From Dipteris shenzhenensis (Eukaryota > Polypodiophyta > Polypodiopsida > Gleicheniales), in the NCBI GenBank assembly GCA_047967505.1, contig CM106539.1: a DNA stretch of 64,000 bases; one strand, written 5' to 3'. Under the pieces are notes generated by a model. It did no database searches and was not told the origin of the DNA. It was given only the letters and a program-made list of their open reading frames with translations. Shown here piece by piece: positions 31,181-42,996 of the stretch. Made by a program: the position numbers and the translations under genes. Within the stretch, counting starts at the first letter, position 1. Each line of letters opens with the position of its first letter.

Positions 31181-34100
31181 TTAAACCATTGCAATGAATT
31201 GACTTCTCAGCTTTACCATTTCATCAGACCTACCTGCATTAGCATGAATGTTTGCTAGCAATACATATGGAGAAGCATTCCTGGGATCTAACTCGAAAAC
31301 AAAATTCGCAGCACGCACAGCCTGATCCACATGACTATTAAATCTGCATGATGATAGCAAGCTCAACCATGCTGGTGCAACGTGTTGAAATGGCATGCTG
31401 AGGATCAATGTCTCTGCCTCTTCAAATTGTCCTCCTCTCCCAAGAAGATCAATCATGCATGCATAATGCTCTACTGAAGGAATTATGCCATAATTTCTTT
31501 TCATTGAAGCAAAATATTTCCTTCCATCCATTACCTCACCTGTATGGCTACATGCAGTGAGAACACAGATGAAGGTTATCTCGTTGGGCTTATAGCCTTC
31601 TGCCTGCATTTGCTGAAACAGTTGTAGAGCCCCCTTGCCATATCCATTCTGGGCACACCCTGCAATCATGGCATTCCAGGAGACCACATCTGGCAGGGGC
31701 ATCTCTGCAAACACAGCCCATGCATCATCCAGGCACCCGCACTTGCCATACATATTCAGAAGGGTATTAGCGAAAAAAACATGCGGCTCCCAGCTGTTGA
31801 CAGCAACAGTAGCATGCAGCTCTCGTCCCTCTTTTAGGGCTGCCAGACCAGCACAAGCATCCAAAACACATAGCAAAGTGATCTGGTTTGGCTCAAAGCC
31901 TTCAGCCTGCATTTGACCAAACAGTTGTAGGGCCTCCTTGCCATGTCGGTTCTGGGTGCATGCTGCCATCATGGCATTCCAGGAGACCACATCCAACAAT
32001 GGCATCTCTGCAAACACAGCCCTTGCGTCATCCAGGCTCGTACACTTACCGTACATACTAACAAGGGTGTTCCCCACAACAGCGCACGACTCCCATCCAT
32101 AGCTAGCAGCAGTGGCATGTATCTCCCAGCCTTCTTCTAGGGCTGCCACACTGGCACAGGCATCCAAAATGCAGATGAAGGTGATATTGTCTGTCTTGTA
32201 GCCCTCTGCTTGCATTTGACAAAACAATTGTAGGGCCTCCTTGCTCTGCCCATTCTGGGCTAATGCAGCCAGCATGGCATTCGAGGAGACCACGTGCAGC
32301 AATGGCATCTCTGTAAACACAGCCTTCGCATCATCCAAGTTCCCACACTTGCCATACATATTGGTGAGGGCTGTCCCCACAACAACATCAGACTCCCATC
32401 TATTGCCAACAACAGTAGAATGTATCTCTTGACCCTCGCCTAGGGCTAATGCACCAGCACATGCATCCAAATAGCAGACAAAGGAAATCTTGTTTGGCTC
32501 AAAGCCTTCTGCCTGCATTTGACCAAACAGTTCTATGGCCTCCTTACCATGCCCGTTCTGGGCACATGCTGCTATCATAGCACTCCAGGAGACCACATCC
32601 CGCAATGGCATCTCTACAAACACAGCCCTTGCATCATTCAGGCTCCCACACTTGCCATACATATTAACTAGGGCTGTTCTTACAACAAGGTCTAAGTGCC
32701 ATGCGTTGCAAGTAACAGAAGCATGCAGCTCTTGACCTTCTTCTATTGCTGCCACACTGGCACACCCATCCAAAAGGCAGATGAAGGTGATATTGCTTGG
32801 CTCAACACCTTCAGCCTGCATTTGACTAAAAAGTTGTAGGGCCTCCTTGCCAAGACCACTCTGGGCATACACTGCCATCATGGCATTCCAGGAGACCAGA
32901 CTCCGTAGAGGCATCTCAGCAAATACAGCCCTTGCATCATCCAAGCCTCCACACTTGCCATACATACTGACAAGGGCTGTTTCCATGACATCATCTGACT
33001 CCCATCCATTGCCAGCAACAGTGGCATGGATCTCTAGACCCTCTTCTAGGACTGCCACGCTAGCAGCGGCATCCAATACACATAGGAAGGTGACCTTGTC
33101 AGGCTCCAAGCCTTCTGCCTGCATTTCCGCAAACAGCGCTAGGGCCTCCTTGCCATGCCCGTTCAGGGCACAAACTGCCACCAATGCACTCCAGGACACC
33201 ACATTCCGCAGTGGCATCTCTCCAAATACAGCCCTGGCATCATTCAGGCTCCCACACTTCCCATACATATTAATGAGGGAATTTCCTACTACGATATCTG
33301 ACTCCCATCCTTTGCAAGCAACAATAGCATGCATCCCCCGACCCTCTTCTAGGGCTGCTACACTGGAACACGCATCCAAACTGCTGATGAACGTGATCAG
33401 GGTTGCCTCTAAGCCTTGTTCCTGCATTTGACTAAACAATTGAAGGGCCTCCTGGCCATGATTGTTTTGGGCACATGTTGTCATCATTGCATTCCAAGAG
33501 ACAACATCTCGCACCTGCATGTCCATAAACACAGCCCTTGCATCATCCACGTTCCTACACTTGCCATACATATTGACGAGGGCTGTCCCCACAACTATAT
33601 CTACCTCCCATCCATTGCTAGCAATGGAAGCATGCATCTCTCGACCCTCTTCTAGGGCTTCCACACTGGCAGAGGCATCCAACATGGAAATAAAGGTAAT
33701 TTTGTCTGGCTCGAAGCCTTCTGCCAGCATTTGACCAAACAATTGTAGGGCATCCATGCCGTACCTATTCTGGGCAAACGCTGCGATCATTATCGTCCAA
33801 GTATACAGATTCCTACACTTTATTTGGTCAAACACAGCACGAGCATCCCCTAGGCTCCCGCACTTGCTGTACATTTGGACAAGAAGATTACTCAGAAATG
33901 TGTCCCCTGCATATCTACTCCTCGTCATGTGTTCATGCACATGTTCACCGTCAGACAAGGCTTTGGCCTTGGTGCAACGCCTCAAAAGGGAGGCGTAGGT
34001 GGCAACATCTGTCTGGGGGTGCAGCTGGCTGAGGATCTGCTCACTCAAGCTTTCAGGACAGCAGTCGACATTTCTGGCAAGGTCAGTGTGCGTATGACCA

Positions 34101-34387
34101 GCCTTTCTAATTCCAAGCTTGCTTAGCACTTCTTCGGCAAGCTTTGGCCCGCTGAAAACGGGTTGCTCGGTCTCCATCCACCGCAAATCAGGGATAGGCA
34201 ACGATCCCAGGACACCAAAGTGTAATTTCCTGACCATAGCACAAGCGCTCGGCGGAGTGCAACATGATACCCTATGTGCTAGTCTTGTCTGCAAGGACAG
34301 CGGCTCAATTACAAGATGAGGCATGTTGGATGGCCAAGGACAAGCGCAACAGAGTAGCGCCATGCGAGGACATTTGATATGTGTCAC
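31181..34387 (-). CDS. PLS-class pentatricopeptide repeat protein, E-type, lacking E+/DYW
   Basis: One intronless frame of 1068 residues. The first 130 residues are non-repetitive and may hold an organelle-targeting sequence; a later Met may be the true start. From about residue 130, L, S and P motifs alternate in units of about 101 residues. The helix M-Y-(G/S)-K-C appears eight times (from M-Y-S-K-C-G-S-L to M-Y-G-K-C-G-C-L), each followed by D-A-x-A-V-F and D-V-V-S-W-N-A-M-type helices. The C terminus has the E1/E2-like region (H-Y-A-C-M-I-D-L-L-G-R-G-G; Y-V-L-L-A-N-I-H-A) and stops after L-R-S-Q-F-I-A-M-V. Such proteins bind single organellar RNAs in editing, splicing or stabilisation. 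Repeat units are unusually alike, suggesting unequal crossing-over. Loss of E+ may mean it needs a DYW partner in trans or is decaying. Confidence 0.9.
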   Translation of the reverse strand: MTHIKCPRMALLCCACPWPSNMPHLVIEPLSLQTRLAHRVSCCTPPSACAMVRKLHFGVLGSLPIPDLRWMETEQPVFSGPKLAEEVLSKLGIRKAGHTHTDLARNVDCCPESLSEQILSQLHPQTDVATYASLLRRCTKAKALSDGEHVHEHMTRSRYAGDTFLSNLLVQMYSKCGSLGDARAVFDQIKCRNLYTWTIMIAAFAQNRYGMDALQLFGQMLAEGFEPDKITFISMLDASASVEALEEGREMHASIASNGWEVDIVVGTALVNMYGKCRNVDDARAVFMDMQVRDVVSWNAMMTTCAQNNHGQEALQLFSQMQEQGLEATLITFISSLDACSSVAALEEGRGMHAIVACKGWESDIVVGNSLINMYGKCGSLNDARAVFGEMPLRNVVSWSALVAVCALNGHGKEALALFAEMQAEGLEPDKVTFLCVLDAAASVAVLEEGLEIHATVAGNGWESDDVMETALVSMYGKCGGLDDARAVFAEMPLRSLVSWNAMMAVYAQSGLGKEALQLFSQMQAEGVEPSNITFICLLDGCASVAAIEEGQELHASVTCNAWHLDLVVRTALVNMYGKCGSLNDARAVFVEMPLRDVVSWSAMIAACAQNGHGKEAIELFGQMQAEGFEPNKISFVCYLDACAGALALGEGQEIHSTVVGNRWESDVVVGTALTNMYGKCGNLDDAKAVFTEMPLLHVVSSNAMLAALAQNGQSKEALQLFCQMQAEGYKTDNITFICILDACASVAALEEGWEIHATAASYGWESCAVVGNTLVSMYGKCTSLDDARAVFAEMPLLDVVSWNAMMAACTQNRHGKEALQLFGQMQAEGFEPNQITLLCVLDACAGLAALKEGRELHATVAVNSWEPHVFFANTLLNMYGKCGCLDDAWAVFAEMPLPDVVSWNAMIAGCAQNGYGKGALQLFQQMQAEGYKPNEITFICVLTACSHTGEVMDGRKYFASMKRNYGIIPSVEHYACMIDLLGRGGQFEEAETLILSMPFQHVAPAWLSLLSSCRFNSHVDQAVRAANFVFELDPRNASPYVLLANIHANAGRSDEMVKLRSQFIAMV

Positions 34388-34560
34388 TAAAAATCACCAG
34401 AGAGAGATTGGCAATGATGCCAGTCACAAACGGACCGTGTTCAATAATAAGAGCATTTCTGTCACTCTGCCTCACTCTCTCTCTCTCTCTCTCTCTCTCT
34501 CCCCCCCCTTCTTCTCCCGGCCCTTCTGCCTAGTTTCACGGCCTTCTTGAAACTAAGAGC
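34388..34560 (-). promoter_or_regulatory. Upstream/5' leader of the PPR gene with (CT)n tract
   Basis: Between the proposed start and about 34,560 lies a CT run (about 34,468-34,500) followed by a C run. On the transcribed strand it is GA-rich. No clear TATA box is seen, so the transcription start is unknown. Confidence 0.4.
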
Positions 34561-34824
34561 TCTTACGGTAGTCATTCGTTTCTAGCTTTAATTCTTGCTC
34601 CTGAATTTGTCTCGAAAATCTCGTACCTCCTTTGTTCATCGAGCTGAAGTTCGTACACAGCAACTATCGACTAACGCTATCGTCCAGTTCACAAATCTCT
34701 GGAAGTTTAACCTTCTTGCTTTCATTGGAAGCAGCAAAAGCGATAAAGCAAAGAACTAGAGCATGAATGAAAGATTCATCTTGAGGCGATCCTGCCCCCC
34801 TTTCTCATTCCTGTTCTGCTACCG

Positions 34825-34903
34825 TTAGTCCACATAGTGTAGTTCGCTTGGGACTTGTGGTCCTTTTAGTCCGCATAGTCTAGTCCGCTTGGGACGTGGT
34901 CCA
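34825..34903 (+). repeat. 41-bp tandem duplication
   Basis: TTAGTCCACATAGTGTAGTT at 34,825 and TTAGTCCGCATAGTCTAGTC at 34,866, both followed by CGCTTGGGAC. Confidence 0.9.
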
Positions 34904-35240
34904 TCTAAGACTCTGCACTTTCAAGCAAAGCTTAGAGACTTCACACCCATGAATTCGTCAACCACTATTAATCACGATGACTCTCTCCTATGCTCATTTC
35001 CACACAGCGCACACACCATTCCAAGACCCCAACTAGCACTCTGACAGTTCCCCCAAAGGATCAAATTGGGGATCCTCTTGAATTTGACGAAGGTGTAACT
35101 AAGGTGCAAGATTGAGCAACATGAACACACATGGTCTTTGAAACTGCAATCGCACAACTACTGTTTCTTAACAGGCTTTCACGTTACATCATGCCTTAGC
35201 GTGATCACACCTTCCTTCTTATGATTTTTTCCTCCTCACC

Positions 35241-36634
35241 AACTTGTGCTCTGATACCAAATGAAACATGAAACCCCAATAACCCAATGTTGAATGCAAT
35301 CGAAACTCTCTGCCTTACGAATCACGGGCAATAGCAATTGATTAATCCTTCCAGCCAACCTCTAGAGAAGCAAGCCCAATCAGAAGTAATTGCTCCTGCA
35401 TGCTTTCCCTAGAGCCCTCATCTCCCTAGAGGAATCTAGATGCCACATGTCATGATCTAGAAGCTCCTAGCATGCACCCTTTTTACCCTCTCTTGGGATA
35501 AATATTAATTCCATTTGCCTCTTAGCAATTCACACATTTAGGTGCACCTAGGTCTGTGGCTTTAAATTCATCTAGTATGTGGCATATGACCCTCACCAAG
35601 GACCTGAGTAGACAAAGCGAATGAGACAAGTGACACATAAGGTAGCTTGAGGCCATATCAAAAGCCTTATTCCATGATAGGACATGTAATGGCCATACCC
35701 TAGAGTAGAGCTATAAGCTCATTGAAGTTATTAATCAAAAACTTTAGCCAAGGGCTAGAAAAGAAGCGTCTTCTTAAAATTGCAATAATCACGTATCAAT
35801 TCTTTGGGAGACATCAAAGCCTAGCTTGCCAATGGATAGACTTACATGAAATGGGAACCGTTAGCCTAGCTTGCCAATAAATAGACTTGCATGAAATGGG
35901 AACCGTTTGACATATTTCATATACTTACATGTGAATAGGCTACCAAGGATAAGTTGCCTTTGGAGAAACTTCCTAGATCAAGAACTACAAAATAGGCCCT
36001 TTGATTGATGAAAAATAGGTCCATTGGAAGAAGGTCCACCTAGTTTGTCAAGTTCACTAGAGGGCAACTAAGCCCATCTACTTTATTCAGATGGTAATTG
36101 GACCCCTTAAATTTGGCTACATGATAATTAGATCCATCTCATTTAGGACATATGGTAACCAAATCCATCTAGTCCAATTACTTGGGAAACTTACCAAGTA
36201 ACCAAGTACCGTCCTCCACAAGCAACCTTTGTTTCAATCCCAAGTACTCCCTCCACAAATTCACCCATAAGATATTCATTCATAAGCTTTCAAGCCACAT
36301 CCATGGTTGTATAAGAGGGGGATACTTCCTGGCTTTACTTCCTAGCTCAACCACCATTCAACTAGTGTCATTGCACACAAATATTGTCAATAACCACACC
36401 CACAATTTTCCCTCTCTTTCTTGCTTATGGCACCCTTCCTAACACTTTTCCTTGAAGTTCCACAAGCCCATATGCTGTCTTGAACCTTTCTTTCATGGGC
36501 AACCCTTCTCTCATACAATGGGAATTACTCACGGAACCTGCAAATCATCGAAAACACAATGAAAACTATACACAAGAATATGCACAATCTTTCAAAACTC
36601 ACAAACGAAAAAGATAACAAGTGTGTTGAGTGCA
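35241..36634 (-). mobile_element. Probable minus-strand LTR with primer site
   Basis: TTGGTATCAGAGCACAAGTT (35,260-35,241, minus) is a tRNA-Met-type primer-binding site. The block 35,262-36,634 read on the minus strand begins TGCACTCAAC after a purine-rich tract (GGGGGGAGAT, 36,644-36,635) and ends GTTTCAT. It includes a 45-bp tandem duplication (about 35,820-35,908). Having both a purine tract before and a primer site after the same LTR would fit tandemly arranged elements sharing one LTR. No coding sequence supports this, so it is tentative. Confidence 0.4.
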
Positions 36635-36639
36635 ATCTC

Positions 36640-37120
36640 CCCCCATGGGAGTGGTACTCATCTTCCACTTCCTATGTATTTGATTGATTCAATAATTTTG
36701 AGCAACAACTGATAGAAGCTCATGTACATCTCCTCCATGCACGAACTGGAGATAAGTCACACACACACTTTCCAAAATAGCTTGCCTTTTCTAGAAATAG
36801 AGTTTGCTTTTCCCACTTTAGTTAATACGCTTAGGCTAAGCCTCTAATGCTCCAAAAATTAAAATATGTACATGAGCATTTGTAATTTCAAAACTAGGCT
36901 TTCTGAAGTAAGCCTTGTTTATTCCTCGCATCACTGCTTGTGTCTTATGCGCACAAAAATGCTTGCTGCCAATAGCCATCACCCGATTAGTTACTCTTCC
37001 CTTGAATTCACAACATCCATCAATAATGCAAATATTTCAAGCATACGAACCTTGAAATCAATCACCAATATTATTCAATCTTTCAGCTTATAAGCAATGC
37101 AAAATTAAGAAATCATAGAT
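36640..37120. other. No gene recognised
   Basis: AT-rich sequence between LTR-like blocks; no conserved domain seen on either strand. Confidence 0.5.
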
Positions 37121-37124
37121 GGAT

Positions 37125-37325
37125 GGTGCGCACGTGCGACATATACCATCGTATGGTGTTGCGTGCACACACTGCTACACATGCATAAAATCATGTGGAT
37201 GGTGCACACACTGCTACACATACTGTCATTGCGTATGTGGTGCATACATTGCTACCTCATCGTGTAAGTGATGCACACACTACTACACACTCATATGAAC
37301 AACGAGCACACACTGCATCAGCTGT
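37125..37325 (+). repeat. Degenerate minisatellite, unit about 40-50 bp
   Basis: The words GTGGATGGTGCACACACTGC and CTACACAT recur four or five times with variable spacing. It probably lies in the 3' LTR of the minus-strand chromovirus. Confidence 0.75.
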
Positions 37326-37429
37326 GTGACAAAATGCTGGATCCCACAAATAAATATTGAAAGATTAAAAAAATAATGGGATAATTCCAATTCTTGTAAC
37401 ATCCCTCTTGCTTTTGATATAGCTTGTCC

Positions 37430-38650
37430 TCAATTGTGTGACAGAAAGGTAGTCAACAAATCAAGGTACTCGCAAAAATCTCTTACAGGCATCCACTTGG
37501 CATCCTCTATAGGGTGGTTCTTGAATGTAACAAGATAAATGGGATATGAATTTCCATGTATCGTCTCAATAATTTGTGTATCAATGATACGGTCTGGCTC
37601 TAATAGCTGGGTCTCTCCTTGAAGCAAAGGCGCCTCCTCGATAATAGGGCAAATCAGTGGGTTTCCACGAAAAGGTTTCAAGAGATGTACATGAAAAGAA
37701 TTATGAATTTTCCAATATGGCGGTAATTCTAACCAATAGGCATTGTCATTGATACGCTCTAAAATTTTAAAGGGACCATGGGATTTAGGGGCCAACTTTA
37801 CAACAGAATGTGTCTCAATACTCTTAAGTTGACGCTTTTCAATTTGTAACATCACTAGGTCACCTTTTTCAAATATATTTCTTTTTCTCCCCTTGTTGGC
37901 TTGTTTAGTATATACATCTTAAGCGTGCTCTATGTTCTTACAAATAGTAGTCAAAATTGTAGAGAAGTCCTCAGTGAATTGGTCAGCAGCCTCTACTTGA
38001 TTAAGATGGGTCAATGGAGCGGGAATAGTCTTGCCATAGACAACTTGAAATGGTGATTTACTTATAGCATAGTGCGTGGTATTGTTGTAGGCAAACTGCA
38101 AAATGTGTAAATATTTGTCCCATTTGCATGGCTAACCCGATACATAAGCACGTAGCATGTCACAAATAGTATTTTGTGTGACTTCAATTTGACCATTGGA
38201 CTCCAAATGAAAAGTGATGGAGAAGTCTAACTTCGTACTACCAAGATTATCAAAAAGTGCTATCTAGAAGTTACTATAGAATTTACTATCTCAGTCTGAC
38301 ACGATTACTTTCAGAAGGCTGTGGTGAACAAAGATATGCTTGATGAACAAATGGGCAGCTTGAACGGTTGTCAAAGTCCTTTTGCATGGAATAAAATAAG
38401 CCTATTTGCTAAATCTATCTATGATAGTCCAAATCATATCGAAACCTGAGCTAGTTGTAGGAAATCCAGTAATGAAATCTATAGAGATTTCTTCCCATGG
38501 ACCGGTAGGAATCAGTAAAGGCATAAGCAAACCTTGATATTTGCCCTTGTAGCCCTTGACTTTCTGGCAAATAAGACATTATGCAACAAATGTTGCAACA
38601 TTGACTTTAAGCTTGGGCCAAAAAAAAAAAAAAACTATACTTTGTTACAT
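37430..38650 (-). pseudogene. Chromovirus integrase and chromodomain-like C terminus
   Basis: The core begins with the D-F-I-T-G-F-P motif near 38,480 and holds an intact F-A-Y-N-N-T-T-H-Y-A (about 38,095-38,066) followed by S-P-F-Q-V-V-Y-G. Several stops lie between these. The final frame (37,855-37,430) has the GPF-like H-G-P-F-K-I-L, F-H-V-H-L-L-K-P and a chromodomain-like Y-L-V-T-F-K-N-H-P...A-K-W. The poly-A run near 38,620 and multiple stops show decay. Confidence 0.82.
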
Positions 38651-38672
38651 TGCAACATCGATACCTCTATGC

Positions 38673-40110
38673 TTATAGTACTAAATGGCAAAATGATGCA
38701 ATGATGCACAAGCACTTTTTGTAGAAAAGGTAGTCATCGTGAATAGAATATGAGGCCATAGGAGTACCATTGGCTTGCTTATTTTTATGCCAAATATTTG
38801 AAAAGTCTCGATCATTGGAATAGGCATCCTTCATAGGCTCAAAAGGGTCTCCCTTGATGATGACTAAGATATTATATAAGCTAAGGCATCGGCTCAGTGC
38901 ATCGGCAACTACATTGTCTTTTCTTGGTTGGTATTGGATCATCGAATTAAAATGGTGAATCTTTAGGCAGCCCATTCTATGTGTCTATCAGAGATCACCA
39001 ATTGAGTAAGGAGATGTCTAAGCCTTTGGTGATCATTCTTAATAAGTAATTTAGAACCCATAAGATAGTCTTCCAAAGTTTAAGGGCATGGGCTACCAAA
39101 ACTAACTCTTTATCATATGTGGAACAGTTTAGCTCCGCTGGTTTCAACCTATGTGACTCAAAGGCAAAGGCAATCGGATGGTTAACTTGCATAAGCACAG
39201 CCCCAATACCCTACCTACTGGCATTCGTGACCATGACAAAGAAAGGTCTCGTGAAGTATGGCATGGTCAAAAGTCTCATGAAGTCTGGCATGGTCAAAAC
39301 TGGTGTTTGGGACATTGCCTCTTTAAGTCGCTAGAAGGATAAATTGTGTTTTTATTTCCAAGAGAAAGCACAAGTCTTACATAGAAGTTCAGCCAATGGA
39401 TGTGCCTTGTGTGTAAAATTCTTAACAAATCTTTGGTAAAAACTACACAGACCTAGAAAAGATTGTAACTCATGAATATCTTTAGGCTATGGCCAGCAGT
39501 TCACTATTGCCTCTGCTTTCTTGGGATCTACTAGAATACCTTTAGCTAAAATGATGTGACCAAGATATTCAATTTCAGATTGGAAAAATGATATTTTCTC
39601 TAGGTTGGCATAGAGTTGCTTCTTGTGTAAGAGGGAGAAAACAAGATCCAAGTGGTTCTCATGTTCCTCTCGACTCTTGCTATAAACCATGATATCATCG
39701 AAGAAAACTACCATAATGTTCTGATAGGGTAGGAAAATACTATTCATCATCCGACTAAATGTGGCAGGTGCATTAGTCAAGCCAAAAGGCATAACAAGGA
39801 ATTCGTAGTGACCGGTTTGGGTCCTAAAAGCAATCTTGAAAATATCAGGCTCAGTCACTCTCACTTGATGATATCCTAACTTAAGATCGATTTTGCTAAA
39901 TATTGTGGCTCCTTTCAACTTGTCAAGAGGGTCGTCAACTCTCGGAATGGGGTATCAATTCTTCACTGTTATTTTATTTAGGGCACGATAATCGATGCAC
40001 ATCTGAAATGTCCCATTTTTCTTCTTGACAAGAAGAACAGGTGCCTTGAATGGTGAACTGCTAGGTCGAATCAAGCCTCGCGATCCAATAGGTCTTCTAT
40101 TTGGAATTGA
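38673..40110 (-). pseudogene. Chromovirus reverse transcriptase and RNase H
   Basis: Reverse transcriptase at about 40,080-39,487 includes [10 protein letters not shown], then [24 protein letters not shown] and the catalytic F-F-D-D-I-M-V-Y-S. RNase H pieces follow (L-N-C-S-T-Y-D-K-E-L at about 39,130; D-N-V-V-A-D-A-L-S-R at about 38,915). The part from 39,918 to 39,487 is open; flanking parts carry stops, including one at Y-P-I-P. Confidence 0.88.
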
Positions 40111-41780
40111 ATTTCTTACTGCTCAGTAGGATTATGTCTATATGGTGCCTTGCATGGTGGAGAACTACCTAGGATAAGATCAATCTTATGATCCTCAGGT
40201 CTAGACTGAGGAAGGCCTGAGGGACTAACCTCAACCTTGTTGACCATGACAAGATATGTTTTATTATGTTTGCGTAGCTCTTTTAGCTTGGGTATGCGAC
40301 AACAAAGGCCAAGAGGGGAGGCTCTTGTAGCATTCCAAAATCATGGACTCAATGTCCTAAGTCACAGTAATAGTCCACTCAAGATTATTAGGTTTGGCAT
40401 TGTGATCGACGCATGAGGGCATCCCAAGAATAAGATCTTGCTCGTGCAAAGGAGCGACTAAGAAATCATGCCTCAGCTCATGGCCCTATAATCACCTGAA
40501 TATCCTTCACCATTTGCAAACAACTGTAATGTGATCCTTGGAAAGCTGATTTGACTTTGTATTTTGTTTTGATGGATGAAAGACCTAGTTCCTCAGCTAA
40601 ACGATGTAAAATGAAATCTCACAAATCCTTGTTGTGAGGGCAAACAATTGCAGATCGCAAAATCCTCAATGTGTAAGGAATGATTTGAATTTTAAACAAT
40701 TTATAAAGGATCTAGTCCATAACTACTATACTATTTAGAACTATGTCTACACTTAAAAGTCCATCGTTTTTTCCCAAAAAGAGCATTTTTTACATACACG
40801 TAGCATGCTTAAACCAAAGTGTGTCCTTTGATCTAAAATAACCTCACTCCTCTCTCTCGCTCCCTGCTCCTCCTTTTGTCACTGCCCTTGGTGGCTCACC
40901 TGCTTGCTCCTGAGTCCCTCTCTCTATTTTCATTAAGAAATAGTACAATGCTTGACTAAGTAGATCCTAAGAGACACATATTCTATCTAGTCTAGCCTCT
41001 CTTCTATTCAGACCTGTTTGACTGTTGCACCAAGTAAAGGTGCCTTTGACACCAGAATCCACAAGGCATAAGACTCTTTAAACTCTTCCCAAGCTATGTG
41101 CTCACCTCCTCTTATGACAATTTCTTTCTCAAGCCATCTGTCAGCACTGTCTTCTACCATGTTGAAGTCTCTCGGTTACATTCTTTATGTCATCCCTAGC
41201 ACCAAATTTTACTGAAATAACCTTATCATCTTCTTTAGGTGGGGGGAAGAATTGTGAATATTATATCCATCCTTTGAAACTCCCCCACATTGTAGGGAAA
41301 TTTCTTAGTGAGGTTATAATTAGCATCGTGACAGGGCAGCTTATCAAGCTAGCTAGTGCAGTACCATCCAATTGGGGATGTGTTGCACTGTTGCTCCATT
41401 ACCCTTTGGAAGGTGTTGGAATCAATCACTATGTCAATGTTGGGTGATGAGGGTGCTGTAACCTCTATTGCTACTAGCTTGTCTCCCTCAAATTACTCTT
41501 GCTCTTATTGTACCCATTGCTTCAAGGCTTGATAATGATCTTTCTCAATTTCAGCATTGGGGTAGGCTTCCTTTGCTTCTTAGGTGGCACAGTGTGCTGG
41601 GCATGGCCTCACTAAGTTGTGGGATTGGTGAGGCTTGTTTTTCTAAAGGGCTCTTTGCTTTTTGAGTGGAAAGGAGTTTTTGCTATGCCACTTCTTTTTA
41701 GTACCTTGTTATGACAAAGACTAGTTGTAATACCACACTTTGTGTAGCCACACTATGATTTTCCATATTAATCATCCCCA
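40110..41780 (-). pseudogene. Probable protease/gag-pol junction of the chromovirus, heavily decayed
   Basis: By position this should hold protease and the end of gag. I see only short matching stretches and no intact D-S/T-G motif, so the assignment rests on order in the element. Confidence 0.35.
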
Positions 41781-41788
41781 GGGGTACA

Positions 41789-42500
41789 TCAGGTTTTATT
41801 CATTGGTTGGTTGATGCTTTCTCTAAGTGCATAGTCCATGCATGCATGCCCAACTCCACAATCTCTACACATAGGTTGAAATGCACAAGGGTTACCCTTG
41901 TGTGGGAATTCCACTATGTGGTGGTTTTCCCCACAACCAAAACACTTGATGGGTGTTTGATATATGGTTGGCCTTACTTGATTTGCATATACAAGAATGA
42001 GTCTTGTACCTTCGATGTAGTACATTGGGTACTCATGTTCATACTCGTATTATGGTTCTAGTTCTTCGAGTTGGAGTTGTTGCACTGGAACTACTGGAGC
42101 AAGATTGGGGGCTAGAGGATATTGCAGAGGATTGGGATTTCTCAATAGTTGAGGCACTTGTGTTGGGGTTGATCCATGTCACTTGTGCATTGGGTGCTAG
42201 TGTTGGCTGCCTATATATTTCTCACCGAGATGGGGTTGATCCATGTCACTTGTGCATTGGGTGCTAGTGTTGATACTGGGATTGGCGGCTATTGGTATTG
42301 TTGGGGTCGGTGGGGTTGTGCTACCCTCATATTGTAGAAACAAGTATTTACATCATCATTTGCAACATTGCAAATGGCACACCATGACCTTGGGGGTTGA
42401 GCCACTTCTGATGGGTTGAGTTTGTTCCTTACACAATGCTTAATTGCATCTTTCAAGTGAGTGCATCTAACTTTGAAATCCGCAATTGATTTCAATCTTC
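41789..42500 (-). pseudogene. Chromovirus gag relic with damaged zinc knuckle
   Basis: 42,495-42,289 reads W-C-A-I-C-N...D-V-N-T-C-F-Y-N, like the Cys-rich segment in plant gypsy gag. 42,025-41,789 reads C-F-G-C-G-E-N-H-H-I-V-E-F-P, a CCHC knuckle whose last Cys has become Pro. A 41-bp direct repeat (42,165-42,205 and 42,232-42,272) interrupts the region. Confidence 0.6.
42165..42272 (+). repeat. 41-bp direct repeat, 67-bp period
   Basis: GGGGTTGATCCATGTCACTT through GTGCTAGTGTTG occurs identically at 42,165 and 42,232. Confidence 0.95.
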
Positions 42501-42904
42501 ATAGTCCAAAAATGGCAAAACAATATGCAATCAACAGGTCAAAATTAGTGCAGGAGTGGTGGCAACTTCTCAGACCCAAAATGACGATCAAAAGACTTAA
42601 AAATCACTTTTGATGGAGATCTTTGTGTGCGTGAAATTCGGATTCAAACTGGGTGTGATTTGGCCTACAAACAGCCAAGATACGAACCCTCAAAGAAGGG
42701 GCCAAAAAGGTCAATTTTTCGATAAAGGCCTTCTCTTTTTCTTTTCAATTTTTTTTTAAAGGGGACGATTGGTTAACCTAATGTCCCTAGCTACCTATGA
42801 GTTGGTTCCCTCCTTTTTTCTTTTTGGGAAGAGAAAGGTTGGTTAGACTAACCTAATGTCGTTAGTTACCACTAAATTAAGGTTAAATATTACCCTATCT
42901 CTCG

Positions 42905-42911
42905 CTCTTTC

Positions 42912-42993
<82 letters not shown>

Positions 42994-42996
42994 CTC
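42905..42996. repeat. (CT)n then (CTAT)n microsatellite
   Basis: A long CT tract with a few T interruptions ends in five CTAT units. Confidence 0.95.

Larger units (their letters stand above)
37402..42500 (-). mobile_element. Ty3/gypsy chromovirus relic, minus strand
   Basis: Minus-strand order from high to low coordinates is gag, protease region, reverse transcriptase, RNase H, integrase, chromodomain-like end, purine tract (AAGCAAGAGGGA) and a TGTTACAAG start of a putative 3' LTR at 37,401. Many frames are interrupted. I could not find the 5' LTR. Confidence 0.85.

Noticed and set aside
32847-33431. A 194-codon plus-strand frame
   Set aside because: Antisense to the PPR gene and repeated with its units; a shadow of the coding repeats.
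36182-36442. 86-codon plus-strand frame
   Set aside because: Inside an LTR-like block, no domain and no codon pattern suggesting a gene.
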